Shown here: one piece after another, positions 8,638 through 17,632 of the stretch
How the letters are laid out: each line of letters begins with the position of its first letter
Numbering within the stretch: the first letter of the stretch is position 1
NCBI GenBank assembly: GCA_026192395.1
Contig: WACF01000002.1
Span: 434,001 to 498,000 of the forward strand
DNA from: Proteobacteria bacterium 005FR1
GTDB taxonomy: Bacteria > Pseudomonadota > Gammaproteobacteria > Pseudomonadales > Cellvibrionaceae
Direction of reading: 5' to 3'
DNA: 64,000 nucleotides
The notes under the pieces: generated by a model
The model's database searches: none
Seen by the model: the letters and a program-made list of their open reading frames with translations, nothing else
What the model was told of the DNA's origin: nothing
Position numbers and translations under genes: made by a program

Positions 8638-10059
8638 ATGAAAGAGATGTTCAAAAGGATATTCAGAAAGGGACTCGTCGCAGTGTCCATCGCCTTCGCC
8701 TGTTCTGCAGCCGGTAATATTGAAGACCGCACTCCGGCGCTCGCTCCCTTCGACAGTGAAGCCACCGGGCGCCTTTTCTCGGTGCAGGGCTCGAACACGG
8801 TGGGCGCCAGTCTGATGAAGAATCTTCTGGTGAATTTTTTTCTCGCCAAGGGTGCTGACGAAGTGGACGTGGTAGATCTGGCGGTTGCCAACGAATACCG
8901 TGTTCAGGGCTTTGCGGGCCGCCGACGTATTCATGTGGATGTGGCGGCGCATGGCTCGAGCACCGGTTTCCGCGCGCTCCAGTCCGGTGCGGCGGAGCTC
9001 GCCATGTCTTCGCGTCGCATCAAGAACAGCGAAGTGGCTGCCTTGCAGCACCTGGGTGATATGCGCGGCTTTACGAGTGAACACGTAATTGCCATCGACG
9101 GCCTGGCGGTGATCGTCAATAGCAGCAATACGGTCCGATCACTGACGCTTGATCAACTCGCTGACATTTTCTCCGGACAGGTGAGCAACTGGAAGCAGGT
9201 TGGCGGAGAGGACAAGGAAATAAACCTTTACGCACGGGACGGAAATTCGGGGACATGGGATACCTTCAACAGTCTCGTTCTGAATGAACAACACCCGTTG
9301 TCTGCGCGCGCACAACGTTTCGAGTCCAACGACCAGCTCTCCGATCTCGTTGCCGATGATCCTCAGGGCATCGGTTTTGTCGGCCTTGCGTCTGTTCGAA
9401 GAGCGGTGAGTCTGGCACTTGGCGAGCAGGGCACGCAGCCACTGCAGCCTCGCGAATTGGTGGTAGCCACAGAAGATTACGCGCTGTCGCGTCGACTTTT
9501 CCTCTACACGTCCGAGCGCGAGCACAACGGCTACATGAAGGAATTCCTCGCCTTCATACACAGTGATCGCGGGCAGCGGGTCGTGAAGCAGACCGGTTTC
9601 GTTTCCCAGAATCTCATCAGTGTTGCCGGTTCTGTGGAAGGTCCCGAAAGCTATGTCGAACGTTTGCGGGGCGCGGAGCGTCTGTCGGTGAACCTGCGCT
9701 TTGCCGAAGGCAGCGCGGAGCTGGACAACAAGGCGCAGCGGGATATCGTGCGCATTGCCGACTACATGGCACGGCCGGAAAATGCCGAAAAAACGCTGAT
9801 TCTGATTGGGTTCGGCGATCAGAAGCAGAACGAACGGCGGGCCGTGGTGCTTTCAACCTTGCGGGCAATGGCCGTGAAATCGGAGCTGTTCAAGCGGGGC
9901 ATTCTCTCGGAGCCGGTGCTCGGTCTTGGCGCGGACCTGCCGGTGGCCAGCAATGAAACGGCGGGACGGAGCAAGAACCGCCGCGTGGAGGTGTGGGTGA
10001 AAGGAGAGTCCGCCGGCCTGGGATTGCAGAACGTTTCGGCGTCCACTGCGGACAACTGA
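8638..10059 (+). CDS. Exported PstS-like binding domain fused to an OmpA-like domain
   Basis: A 473-residue exported protein with a signal peptide (about residues 1-25). Residues about 45-330 are a periplasmic phosphate-binding-protein fold (VQGSNTVG, HGSSTGFRAL, YARDGNSGTWDTF). Residues about 345-460 are an OmpA C-terminal-like peptidoglycan-binding domain (LRFAEGSAELD, then NRRVEVWV). Free PstS delivers phosphate to PstCA; here the binding domain would be tethered to the cell wall, and no pst transport genes are nearby. Upstream in-frame starts would precede the signal peptide, so ATG 8638 is preferred. It may sense or buffer an anion rather than transport it. Confidence 0.8.
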   Translation: MKEMFKRIFRKGLVAVSIAFACSAAGNIEDRTPALAPFDSEATGRLFSVQGSNTVGASLMKNLLVNFFLAKGADEVDVVDLAVANEYRVQGFAGRRRIHVDVAAHGSSTGFRALQSGAAELAMSSRRIKNSEVAALQHLGDMRGFTSEHVIAIDGLAVIVNSSNTVRSLTLDQLADIFSGQVSNWKQVGGEDKEINLYARDGNSGTWDTFNSLVLNEQHPLSARAQRFESNDQLSDLVADDPQGIGFVGLASVRRAVSLALGEQGTQPLQPRELVVATEDYALSRRLFLYTSEREHNGYMKEFLAFIHSDRGQRVVKQTGFVSQNLISVAGSVEGPESYVERLRGAERLSVNLRFAEGSAELDNKAQRDIVRIADYMARPENAEKTLILIGFGDQKQNERRAVVLSTLRAMAVKSELFKRGILSEPVLGLGADLPVASNETAGRSKNRRVEVWVKGESAGLGLQNVSASTADN

Positions 10060-10065
10060 GCAGGT

Positions 10066-10986
10066 TCACTCGTGCTCGCAGACCACCCGATCCCGGCCTG
10101 TTTCCTTCGCGCGATAGAGTAGCCGATCCGCTGCCTCGATCAGCGCGGCGGGTTTCAATCCCCGCCTGGGGTATAAAGCCGCGAGCCCCACGCTGACGGT
10201 CATCACGGGACGAGTAGGAGACACCTCGTTAGCGGCTCTCAATGCCTCGATGGCCGCTACGATCTGCCTGACTACGGCCAGCGCGCCCTCCAGCGGGGTG
10301 CTGCCAAAAACCAGCGCAAATTCCTCCCCGCCGTAACGGGCGCAGAGATCTCCGGCGCGCCTGCCAAAGCGGTTCAACACTTCACCGACCTGTCTCAGAC
10401 AATCGTCACCATACTGATGGCCATAGTGATCGTTGAGCAGCTTGAAATGATCGATATCCAGCAGCGCCAGCGAAATGGGCTGCCCCTGACGGCAGCAGCG
10501 CCGCCACTCTTTCTCGAGGAATTCGTCGAAATAGCGGCGGTTGTAAACGCCGGTAAGGCCGTCGACGCGAGCCAGGTCCAGGACCCGTTGTTCGGCGATT
10601 TTTCGTTCGGTGATGTCTTCGTGTGCGAGGACGAAGTAGGGCTGGCCATCCAGCATGAAGGACGAAGCCCGCATGATGAACCACCGTTTGCGATCGGGGC
10701 TGTGACAGGGGTATTCGAGCTGGAATGACTCCCGAACGCGCTCGATCACTTCCGCAATGCCGCGAACGGCTTCGGCGGCGTAGTCGTCTCCCGCTGCCAT
10801 CGCTTGCTGGCACACCGACAGGTAGTCCACCCCCAGCCAGTGCCCACAATCGGTGCAATCATTCTGCCGAGCGAAATCTCGCCAGCTTTGGTTGGTGAAG
10901 ACAATCAAGCCGCGCTGATCGATCACTGCGATATGTGCGCTTATGGAATCGAGAACGGAGTGGAGGAACTGCGGGGACTCGGTCAT
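10066..10986 (-). CDS. PAS-GGDEF diguanylate cyclase
   Basis: 306 residues: a PAS domain at about 8-125 (HIAVIDQRGLIVFTNQSW through FVLAHEDITERK), then a GGDEF domain with the active-site GGEEF and, just before it, an RAGD inhibitory-site motif (RxxD). It should synthesise c-di-GMP under product feedback, with the PAS input cytosolic since no membrane segment is seen. The start is placed at M (10986) because the upstream in-frame extension of 39 residues has no domain match. It is convergent with the PstS/OmpA gene (6 bases apart). It is one of three GGDEF genes within 5 kb. Confidence 0.88.
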   Translation of the reverse strand: MTESPQFLHSVLDSISAHIAVIDQRGLIVFTNQSWRDFARQNDCTDCGHWLGVDYLSVCQQAMAAGDDYAAEAVRGIAEVIERVRESFQLEYPCHSPDRKRWFIMRASSFMLDGQPYFVLAHEDITERKIAEQRVLDLARVDGLTGVYNRRYFDEFLEKEWRRCCRQGQPISLALLDIDHFKLLNDHYGHQYGDDCLRQVGEVLNRFGRRAGDLCARYGGEEFALVFGSTPLEGALAVVRQIVAAIEALRAANEVSPTRPVMTVSVGLAALYPRRGLKPAALIEAADRLLYRAKETGRDRVVCEHE

Positions 10987-11106
10987 GGCCGGGACTCGTC
11001 GGGCAATCGCGAAAGCATAGTGGGAAATCCGCAAGCGTGGAAGATCCCCGTCACAAATACCGCTGGGCGGCCCCTTGCAACGATCTGGTCGAATTTGACT
11101 CACCGT

Positions 11107-11544
11107 TCACATCGGTTCGGGCAGAAATTCGCCCTCGCTTCCCACCACCAGACGGAATAATTCATCGAAGCCTTCATGCCGTTCGGGACGCTCGAGCCGT
11201 TTCAGGGTGCCGAGCACACCTTTGACCGGAATTCTGGCTTTGCCGCTGCGCTGATCGTTCCAACGCAACGCGCGCTCCGGAACCGGCTCGAAGAAATAGC
11301 CGATAATTCTGAAACCCGCTGCGCGCAATTGCGGGATGTAGCGCTGTCGGTCTTCCCTGCGCACGTTGGTGTTGTCCACCACAAAGCGCTGGCGGGCCTG
11401 AATACAGGCCTCTACCAACAGTGTTTCCCGGTGGCGGGTTTTCAGCATGTCGAGATTGATGCGCAGGTGGGTCTCAAAAAACTGTTGCTGGTAGAAGGTA
11501 CTCTTGCCTGAACCCTGGATGCCGATGAACAACACTGCTTCCAT
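11107..11544 (-). CDS. P-loop kinase/ATPase (polynucleotide-kinase-like)
   Basis: A 145-residue single-domain protein with Walker A GIQGSGKST near the N-terminus, a second motif VVDNTNVRREDR and EPVPERALRWNDQR, as in the kinase half of polynucleotide kinase/phosphatase and zeta-toxin-like folds. These transfer the ATP gamma phosphate to a nucleic acid or nucleotide-like acceptor. The acceptor is unknown here, and no antitoxin-like partner is adjacent. It is transcribed just upstream of the PAS-GGDEF gene on the same strand, about 120 bases away. Confidence 0.72.
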   Translation of the reverse strand: MEAVLFIGIQGSGKSTFYQQQFFETHLRINLDMLKTRHRETLLVEACIQARQRFVVDNTNVRREDRQRYIPQLRAAGFRIIGYFFEPVPERALRWNDQRSGKARIPVKGVLGTLKRLERPERHEGFDELFRLVVGSEGEFLPEPM

Positions 11545-11655
11545 ATATCCTCCTGGCGGCCCGCTGACGCCGCCGGGTTTGCGGGTGGTCCCGAATGCGC
11601 TGGTGATACAAGCACCGTCAAGATTTCGACGTGAGTGTTTTTATTTGTAAGGCGG

Positions 11656-11684
11656 TACTCATCGCTGATCTCGGTCTCTATACT
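11656..11684 (+). promoter_or_regulatory. Candidate sigma-70 promoter for the 7TM-GGDEF gene
   Basis: TATACT at 11679-11684 is a five-of-six match to the -10 consensus. The hexamer 17 bases upstream (TACTCA) is a weak -35. It lies 75 bases before the chosen start of the downstream gene, in the spacer between divergent genes. Suggestive only. Confidence 0.3.
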
Positions 11685-11758
11685 GCCAAACATCAGAGGA
11701 CAACAATAAGATTACTGTGTACTGGACTACCTCTTTCCGCGGTCTGGCGGGCAGGCCG

Positions 11759-13531
11759 ATGCATCGCTGGCTCAGCTTTTGTCTTGCTGCCTGTCTGCTG
11801 CTTGCGGGCGCGGTTCATGGCGCGCCACCCGCATTGAATCTGAGTCAGGGTGAGCGTCAGATCCTTCGGGATGCGGCTTATCTGCGGACCGCCGAACGTC
11901 TCGAGTTCACCGAGGCCGTTCAGCGCGGATTCGGGACCTTCTCCCGCGACCAGGTCAACCAGGGCGTCAGCACAGATTACCACTGGCTGCACTTCTCAGT
12001 GGACAATCCGGTTGAGCAGCCGCGAAAGTGGGTACTCCGGGGCGAAACGACGTATCTGGACAACCTGGTGATCTACCATCGGGATGATCCGCAGAGCGAT
12101 TTCGCTGTTACACATCTTTCCGATCGCGCGCCTTTCCACAGCCGTGTCCTCGATTACCGCACGCTCAGCTTCCCTCATGAAACCGCGGGAGGCGGCTCCA
12201 CCGAAATCTATCTGCTCGCCTATCACGACGAGCCGGATTCCATCAGTCTGCGCTTCTCCCTGCATTCGACGACGGATTTTTACCAGCTGATGGCTGAGGA
12301 AAACCTGTTGATGGGAGCGTTCTATGGAGCGGTGCTGCTGATGACAGTGCTGGCCCTGTTGGTAGGGGTCCTGCTGAACCGGTCAACTGCCCTCAATTAC
12401 GCGGCCTTTCTCGTTTCCACTTTGCTGTTGTGGCTGATGCTCAATGGTTATGGCTATCAATATCTCTGGCCCGACAATGTGTACTGGCACAACGAAGGCT
12501 TCCACTTGGTGTTCTTGCTCTTCGTATGCAGTGCACTGGAGTTCTCGAGGCGCTTTCTGCGCTTGAAGCAGATTGCACCGCGATGGAATCTCGCTTTCGT
12601 GCTGATCCAGGGTGTTGCGGTGTTTGCGGCGCTGTTCCGGCTGGCGGGCTATTACGAGCCTGTTTTGCACGTGGCATTCTTCCTGATGAGTCTGCCCGGA
12701 CTGCTGATTCCGATCGCCAGCTGGATCGCTTACCGGCGGGGGCTGGACTTCGCGCTCTGGAGTTGCGCCGCCTGGTTGTTCTACGCCTTTGGCCTGCAGG
12801 CCGCAATCATCAGCGCCTATAGCACCCATCTGCAGTGGGGCATGGATGCGTTGTTCTTCACTCAGGCTGGGGGTCTGGTGGAATGCCTGTGTCTGATGGT
12901 GGCCATGGCAAAGTCACTGGTGGCCATCGAATCGGACCGCCGGGTGGCGCATGCGCTCGCCCATGAAGATCCGCTGACCGGGCTTGGCAACCGGCGGCAG
13001 TTGCAAGTGGCCTTCGAGGCGCTTGCCAGCGAGGCGGGGAAGGGTGATCGCGCCTGTTATCTGGTCATGATCGACGTGGACCACTTCAAAGCCGTCAACG
13101 ACAATTTTGGTCACGACGCTGGCGACTCGGTACTCGAGCAGGTCGGGCAGCTGCTGCGGCGGGTGATTCGCAAAGGAGATTTGGCGGTTCGCTATGGCGG
13201 CGAAGAGTTTGCACTGCTGGTACGCACCGATAGCGCGGCTACCGCCCTGCAGATCGCTGAACGCATTCGCAAGGACTTCGCGGCTCAGCCTACCAGCTAT
13301 GGCGAGCAGCAGATCTATCACACCCTCTGCTGTGGCATCGCCGAAGTCGCCTCGCAGCGGGTACAGCTGAGCGTGCGGGAGATGATGCAGCGCGCCGATG
13401 CGGCGCTTTATCAGGCGAAAGCGGCCGGTCGCAATCAAAGCCAGCTATACGACGGCGCCAACGTATCACTGTCCCCAGCGTCCAGCGAAGCCCACAGCCA
13501 GTTTTCCCCCGATCCTGAAATACTCGCCTGA
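11759..13531 (+). CDS. 7TM-DISM sensor diguanylate cyclase
   Basis: 590 residues: a signal peptide (to about residue 20), an extracytoplasmic 7TMR-DISM sensory domain (about 30-165), seven hydrophobic helices (about 185-390), then a GGDEF domain with RYGGEEF and an RKGD inhibitory site five residues earlier. It should make c-di-GMP in response to a periplasmic, often carbohydrate-like, ligand. ATG 11759 gives a clean signal peptide; a GTG at 11717 is also in frame but would put a charged stretch before it. It is followed 120 bases later by another GGDEF gene on the same strand. Confidence 0.88.
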   Translation: MHRWLSFCLAACLLLAGAVHGAPPALNLSQGERQILRDAAYLRTAERLEFTEAVQRGFGTFSRDQVNQGVSTDYHWLHFSVDNPVEQPRKWVLRGETTYLDNLVIYHRDDPQSDFAVTHLSDRAPFHSRVLDYRTLSFPHETAGGGSTEIYLLAYHDEPDSISLRFSLHSTTDFYQLMAEENLLMGAFYGAVLLMTVLALLVGVLLNRSTALNYAAFLVSTLLLWLMLNGYGYQYLWPDNVYWHNEGFHLVFLLFVCSALEFSRRFLRLKQIAPRWNLAFVLIQGVAVFAALFRLAGYYEPVLHVAFFLMSLPGLLIPIASWIAYRRGLDFALWSCAAWLFYAFGLQAAIISAYSTHLQWGMDALFFTQAGGLVECLCLMVAMAKSLVAIESDRRVAHALAHEDPLTGLGNRRQLQVAFEALASEAGKGDRACYLVMIDVDHFKAVNDNFGHDAGDSVLEQVGQLLRRVIRKGDLAVRYGGEEFALLVRTDSAATALQIAERIRKDFAAQPTSYGEQQIYHTLCCGIAEVASQRVQLSVREMMQRADAALYQAKAAGRNQSQLYDGANVSLSPASSEAHSQFSPDPEILA

Positions 13532-13651
13532 ATCAGAAGAAAAGAGATGGAATCTGCGTCGCCACGAGTTTGCCGGATTGCGCCCGGCAATCGCCCGCAT
13601 TGCTGTTTATCCTCGCGATGAAGAGGTAGACTTGCGGAGCTTCAGGGATCT

Positions 13652-14758
13652 GTGACCAGAGCGATGGAAGAACAAAAAAATCGTCAGCAGCCGAGCGTTG
13701 CCCAGCTGCTGCGGCGCATCGAAAAGAACCAGCAGATTCAGGCGCGTTTTCACGACTACGAATTCAAGCTGCTCGCCTGCCGTCGCCTCCCGGAACTTCT
13801 CGATCAGCTGATTGCCGGTGCCGCGCAGCACTTTGATCTGGCTGCGGTGAGTCTCGCACTGTTCGATCAGGACTACAGCATCGGCAGCATCCTGGAACAC
13901 CTTCAGCTGGCGGATCATCCGGGACTTCAGCTCGTCGATGATGCCGAAGTGTTTACAAAGCTCTTTCCCGACGGGCCGCGCGTGCGGCTCGGCGCTTTGG
14001 ACGAATCGCTTCGCAAGACCCTGTTTCCGGCGCTGTACCCAGTCGGCAGTGCGGCACTGCTGCCGCTGATGCGGCAGGATACGCTGATAGGCAGTCTGCA
14101 CTTCGCCAGCCACTCCCCCCAACGCTATCGAGACGATATGGCTGTGACCTTCATGTGGCATCTTGCCTCAATGGTGGCCATCTGCCTGGAGAATTGCCTT
14201 GCGCTCGAGCAGCTGCAGCGCCAGGGTCAGGAAGACATCCTTACTCAGGTTCGCAACCGTCGCTCCTTCGACGAGGAGTTTGCCAAGGAGTTGGCGCGAG
14301 CGTCGCGGGAGCAGAAACCGCTGTCCTGCCTGTTTGCCGACATCGACTACTTCAAGCAGATCAATGACGCCTATGGTCATCAGGTGGGCGACCGTTGTCT
14401 GCGGCAGGTGGCTCAGCAGATTGCCCGGGAGCTGCGCAAGACCGACTTGCTGGCACGCTATGGCGGGGAGGAGTTCGTGGTTCTGCTGCCAGGTTGCCCG
14501 GCCCATCTGGCGGCCAGCACGGCCGAGCGAATCCGGTTGGCGGTGGCCAACCGGCCCTTGCGCCTGCCGCACGAAACCATTCCGTTGAGCATTTCCCTGG
14601 GGCTTGTTACCTGGCAGCCGGACACGACTCGCACAGCGCTCGAAGCAATCGGCAGTGCGCTGCTGGACTGCGCGGATCTGGCCATGTATCAGGCCAAGCG
14701 GGATGGACGCAACCGGGTTTGCGTGGGTGAGTTCTCAGCCGCCGAGGTCGGTGTCTAG
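13652..14758 (+). CDS. GAF-like/DUF484-like GGDEF diguanylate cyclase
   Basis: 368 residues: an N-terminal coiled region, a GAF-like or DUF484-like sensory domain (about 30-180, including LLPLMRQDTLIGSLHFAS), then GGDEF with RYGGEEF and an RKTD inhibitory site. No membrane segment, so a cytosolic input is expected. The start is ambiguous: GTG 13652 sits close to AGGGA, while ATG 13664 lacks a clear ribosome site. The last 24 bases overlap the convergent cyclotransferase gene. No EAL or HD-GYP phosphodiesterase is encoded near this trio. Confidence 0.83.
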   Translation: MTRAMEEQKNRQQPSVAQLLRRIEKNQQIQARFHDYEFKLLACRRLPELLDQLIAGAAQHFDLAAVSLALFDQDYSIGSILEHLQLADHPGLQLVDDAEVFTKLFPDGPRVRLGALDESLRKTLFPALYPVGSAALLPLMRQDTLIGSLHFASHSPQRYRDDMAVTFMWHLASMVAICLENCLALEQLQRQGQEDILTQVRNRRSFDEEFAKELARASREQKPLSCLFADIDYFKQINDAYGHQVGDRCLRQVAQQIARELRKTDLLARYGGEEFVVLLPGCPAHLAASTAERIRLAVANRPLRLPHETIPLSISLGLVTWQPDTTRTALEAIGSALLDCADLAMYQAKRDGRNRVCVGEFSAAEVGV

Positions 14759-15514
14759 CGCATCGAACCTGACAAGGTAGCGGTAGCGCCAGTATTTGCC
14801 AGTAATCCAGAAGCCTTCACGCGCTTGGTCCCAGGCAATGCCGTTCAGTACGCTTTCCCTGGATCGGCCCGCTGCTTCCGGCCGAAGTGCAGCGAGATCG
14901 ACCGTGGCGATCACCGCGCCGGAATCCGGATCGATGGCGTAAATAGTGTCGGAATGCCACTGGTTAGCCCAGACCAGTCCGCCCTGATATTCCAGCTCGT
15001 TGAGCCAGCGCAGCGATTCGCCATCGAGATGGACGCGGCGGCTTCCGAGCAATTGAAAGTTCTCGTCGTAGAAGCGCAGGCGGTCGGTGCCGTCGCTGAG
15101 AATCAGCCGCTGTCCATCGTGAGTCAGTCCCCAGCCTTCGCCCTCATAGCGAAATTCCTTTTCCACCTCGAAGGTGTTCTTGTCCAGCGCCCAAGCTTTG
15201 CCAGATTTCCAGCTCAACAGGTAGAGACGATCGCCCACCACTTCGATCCCTTCGGCGAAAATAGTGCGGGGCAGGGCGAGTCGCTGATTGTCGCCGCCGT
15301 TGCGGGGATAGCGGAGCAGAAAGGAGCGGCCGTAGTGGCCACTGCTCTCAAAGAAGTTATCGCCATCCAAGGCAAGACCCTGGGTGAAAATCTCCGGATC
15401 GTGATCCTCTCTTGCCAGCACTTCATAGCTGAGCTGCTCAGTGCTGACCGCAGAGCAGGCGCTGGCGAGTAGTACCACGGCGAGAGTCCAGCTGCGCAGA
15501 GAGGTGATTGCCAT
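14735..15514 (-). CDS. Glutaminyl-peptide cyclotransferase, lipoprotein
   Basis: A 259-residue protein with a lipoprotein signal (LLASAC, Cys20) and a five-bladed beta-propeller of the glutamine cyclotransferase family (FTQGLALDGDNFFESSGHYG, FAEGIEV, GWGLTHDGQRLILSDG, LNELEYQGGLVWANQWHSD). The family converts N-terminal glutamine to pyroglutamate, here probably on periplasmic proteins. The acidic propeller residues and the LNGIAWD blade are intact. It overlaps the convergent GGDEF gene by 24 bases and lies 27 bases downstream of mnmC on the same strand, so co-transcription is possible. Confidence 0.85.
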   Translation of the reverse strand: MAITSLRSWTLAVVLLASACSAVSTEQLSYEVLAREDHDPEIFTQGLALDGDNFFESSGHYGRSFLLRYPRNGGDNQRLALPRTIFAEGIEVVGDRLYLLSWKSGKAWALDKNTFEVEKEFRYEGEGWGLTHDGQRLILSDGTDRLRFYDENFQLLGSRRVHLDGESLRWLNELEYQGGLVWANQWHSDTIYAIDPDSGAVIATVDLAALRPEAAGRSRESVLNGIAWDQAREGFWITGKYWRYRYLVRFDALDTDLGG

Positions 15515-15541
15515 ATTCCTTGTCCTTGTCCAGGCTCTCGT

Positions 15542-17623
15542 TCAGGGAAGTCGCCGGCGAATCAGATCGCGGATGATGAAGCGCGCCGGGTGGAGCGCTA
15601 CCGCCAGCTCGCGGGACACCGGCAGCAGATCCCCGGTCATCTGCGCGGCGAGCAGGGCTGCGGAAAGCGGCGTGTAGGCCAGCCCCCGCGAGCCGTGGCC
15701 CACATTCACATACAAGCCCGGCAGACAGGGACCCGCCGCCGGAATGCTCGCCCGCGCGCTCTTGCACAGCAAACGGAAGGTTTCCACGAAGGCGGCGAAG
15801 TCCGGGACGGCACCCACCAGCGGCAGGTAGTCCGGCGTGGTGCAGCGAAAAGCCGCCCGACCGCGCAAATCGCTCGGGTTCAGATTGTGCAGCCCGGACG
15901 CAGCGCTCGGCAAGCTGGCGCTCAGCTTCGCCAGGTTCTGCCGATGGTCTGCCTCCAGCACCTCGCGGCGCTGCTCCCTCAAGGTAAAGGTCGCACCGAA
16001 AGATTGCAGGCGTTCAGTGCCGCAGCTTATGGCAGGCGCGATGTAGCCTTCCCCGCAAATGACGGTGCGCAAAGGGAGTCGTTCTCCGTCGAAATAGCTG
16101 ACCTGTCCGCGAATCGCCTTCAGGGGCAGCTGCCCGGTGGGGGAAAAGCGGCGCGCGTCGCAGGCATTGGCAATCACCACCTTGGGAGCACTGGCGACGG
16201 TCTGCCCGTCCTGGTCCAGCAGTTGCCATCTGCTCTCGGCAGCTTCGAACTGCAGCGACTGCACCCGCGTTTTGCAGTGCAGCTCGATGTTCGGGTGATC
16301 CAGCAATGCCCGGCAGAGCCGGGCCGGGCGCATCCAGCCGAGTTGGGGGAAGAACAGCGCCGGATGATCGATGTCAACACCGGCCAGTTCGCTCGCCTGG
16401 CGGGCATCCACAAAGCGCAGGAAGTCATCGGCCTCGCGAAACTGCCCCCGCAGCTTCTCCTGAATGCGCCGTTCATTGACATTGAAGCCGAGCAACAGGG
16501 TTCCGCACTGCTCGCCAATCTCCGGGCTTGGCCAGTAGTGCCGATAGAAACGCTGGGCGAATTGCAGGCAGGCGAGATTAAAGCTCCCCAGCGGATCGTC
16601 GTCGCTGGATAACTTGGCGTAGACCACACCCTGGGCGTTTCCTGAAGCGCCGCTGGCGATCTCCGCCGCCTGGTCCAGCACTGTCACCTGCCAGCTGCGT
16701 TCGGCGAGCGCGCGGGCGCTGTGGCTGCCGGCCAGGCCGGCACCGATCACCACGACCTGTTTGTGCTTGTAATCGACCCGATTCGCCGGGACGTGCCAGG
16801 GCACAGGATAGGGCGAATTCCTGGGACTGGCGGCAATATGCGGCGGTGCTGACTGGACGCCGAGGAACTCCGCCGCCACCATGTCCCGCTTGCGACCGTA
16901 GCCGGGCCGTTTTTCGATTCGGAAGCCTACCCGCTGCAGTTCCCGCTTGACGATGCCGGCGGCGGTGAAGGTGGCGAGGGTACAGCCGGGGGCGCTCAGG
17001 GCGGCGATGACATCGAATAGCTCCGGCTGCCACATACCCGGGTTTTTGGCCGGCGCGAAACCGTCCAGGAACCAGGCCTGCATGCCGCCGTGAAAAGGCA
17101 TTCGATAGTGGGGGTGATCACTCATCAGCAACTGATTCAGCCCGGCGCTGGCGTCAGCCACGATCAGGGTGAGCTCGACCCGCCCCTCGGCGAAGGTGAA
17201 GCGGTGAAAGCCGGGCGTCAGTCGGCGGGGATACACGTCCAGCAGTGCAGCGGTGTAGTCGGCAAGTTCCGGCCAGAGCGCCAAGGCTCGCTGCAGGTCT
17301 TCCTGACCGAGCGGCTCGTTCTCCACGGACACAAAGTGCAGCCGCGTGTCGCGGTTGGGGCTCTGATCCCAGAGCTGCCAGGCCGCCAAGAAATTCAAGC
17401 CACTGCCGAAGCCGGTCTCACCGATATGGAAGGTTTCCTCGGTAACTCCCGCCTGCCAGCGCTCGGGCAACTGATTCTGTTCGAGAAAGACATAGCGGGT
17501 TTCTGCCAGACCGTTGTGCTTTGAAAAGTACACATCGCCATAGCGGGCGGAAATGGGCTGGCCGTTTTCGTCCCATCGCAGCCGGGCAGTGCCCGTTGCA
17601 AGGTTGTCGTCAGAGTCAGACAT
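15542..17623 (-). CDS. mnmC: Bifunctional tRNA 5-methylaminomethyl-2-thiouridine enzyme MnmC
   Basis: A 693-residue fusion. The N-terminal part (about 1-245) is the SAM-dependent methyltransferase (GETGFGSGLNFLAAW, DGFAPAKNPGMW). The C-terminal part is an FAD-dependent oxidoreductase (VVIGAGLAGSHSARAL near 290, NVGHGSRGLAYTPL near the end). It completes mnm5s2U34 in tRNA wobble positions: the FAD half removes carboxymethyl from cmnm5U and the methyltransferase adds the methyl group. Both halves look intact and the length is normal. fldB lies 9 bases upstream on the same strand. Confidence 0.95.
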   Translation of the reverse strand: MSDSDDNLATGTARLRWDENGQPISARYGDVYFSKHNGLAETRYVFLEQNQLPERWQAGVTEETFHIGETGFGSGLNFLAAWQLWDQSPNRDTRLHFVSVENEPLGQEDLQRALALWPELADYTAALLDVYPRRLTPGFHRFTFAEGRVELTLIVADASAGLNQLLMSDHPHYRMPFHGGMQAWFLDGFAPAKNPGMWQPELFDVIAALSAPGCTLATFTAAGIVKRELQRVGFRIEKRPGYGRKRDMVAAEFLGVQSAPPHIAASPRNSPYPVPWHVPANRVDYKHKQVVVIGAGLAGSHSARALAERSWQVTVLDQAAEIASGASGNAQGVVYAKLSSDDDPLGSFNLACLQFAQRFYRHYWPSPEIGEQCGTLLLGFNVNERRIQEKLRGQFREADDFLRFVDARQASELAGVDIDHPALFFPQLGWMRPARLCRALLDHPNIELHCKTRVQSLQFEAAESRWQLLDQDGQTVASAPKVVIANACDARRFSPTGQLPLKAIRGQVSYFDGERLPLRTVICGEGYIAPAISCGTERLQSFGATFTLREQRREVLEADHRQNLAKLSASLPSAASGLHNLNPSDLRGRAAFRCTTPDYLPLVGAVPDFAAFVETFRLLCKSARASIPAAGPCLPGLYVNVGHGSRGLAYTPLSAALLAAQMTGDLLPVSRELAVALHPARFIIRDLIRRRLP

Positions 17624-17632
17624 CGGCGGTGT

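Noticed and set aside
8482-8638. Pho box before the PstS/OmpA gene
   Set aside because: CTGTAAC is present at 8537 but the second half-site at the required spacing matches only about three of seven positions.
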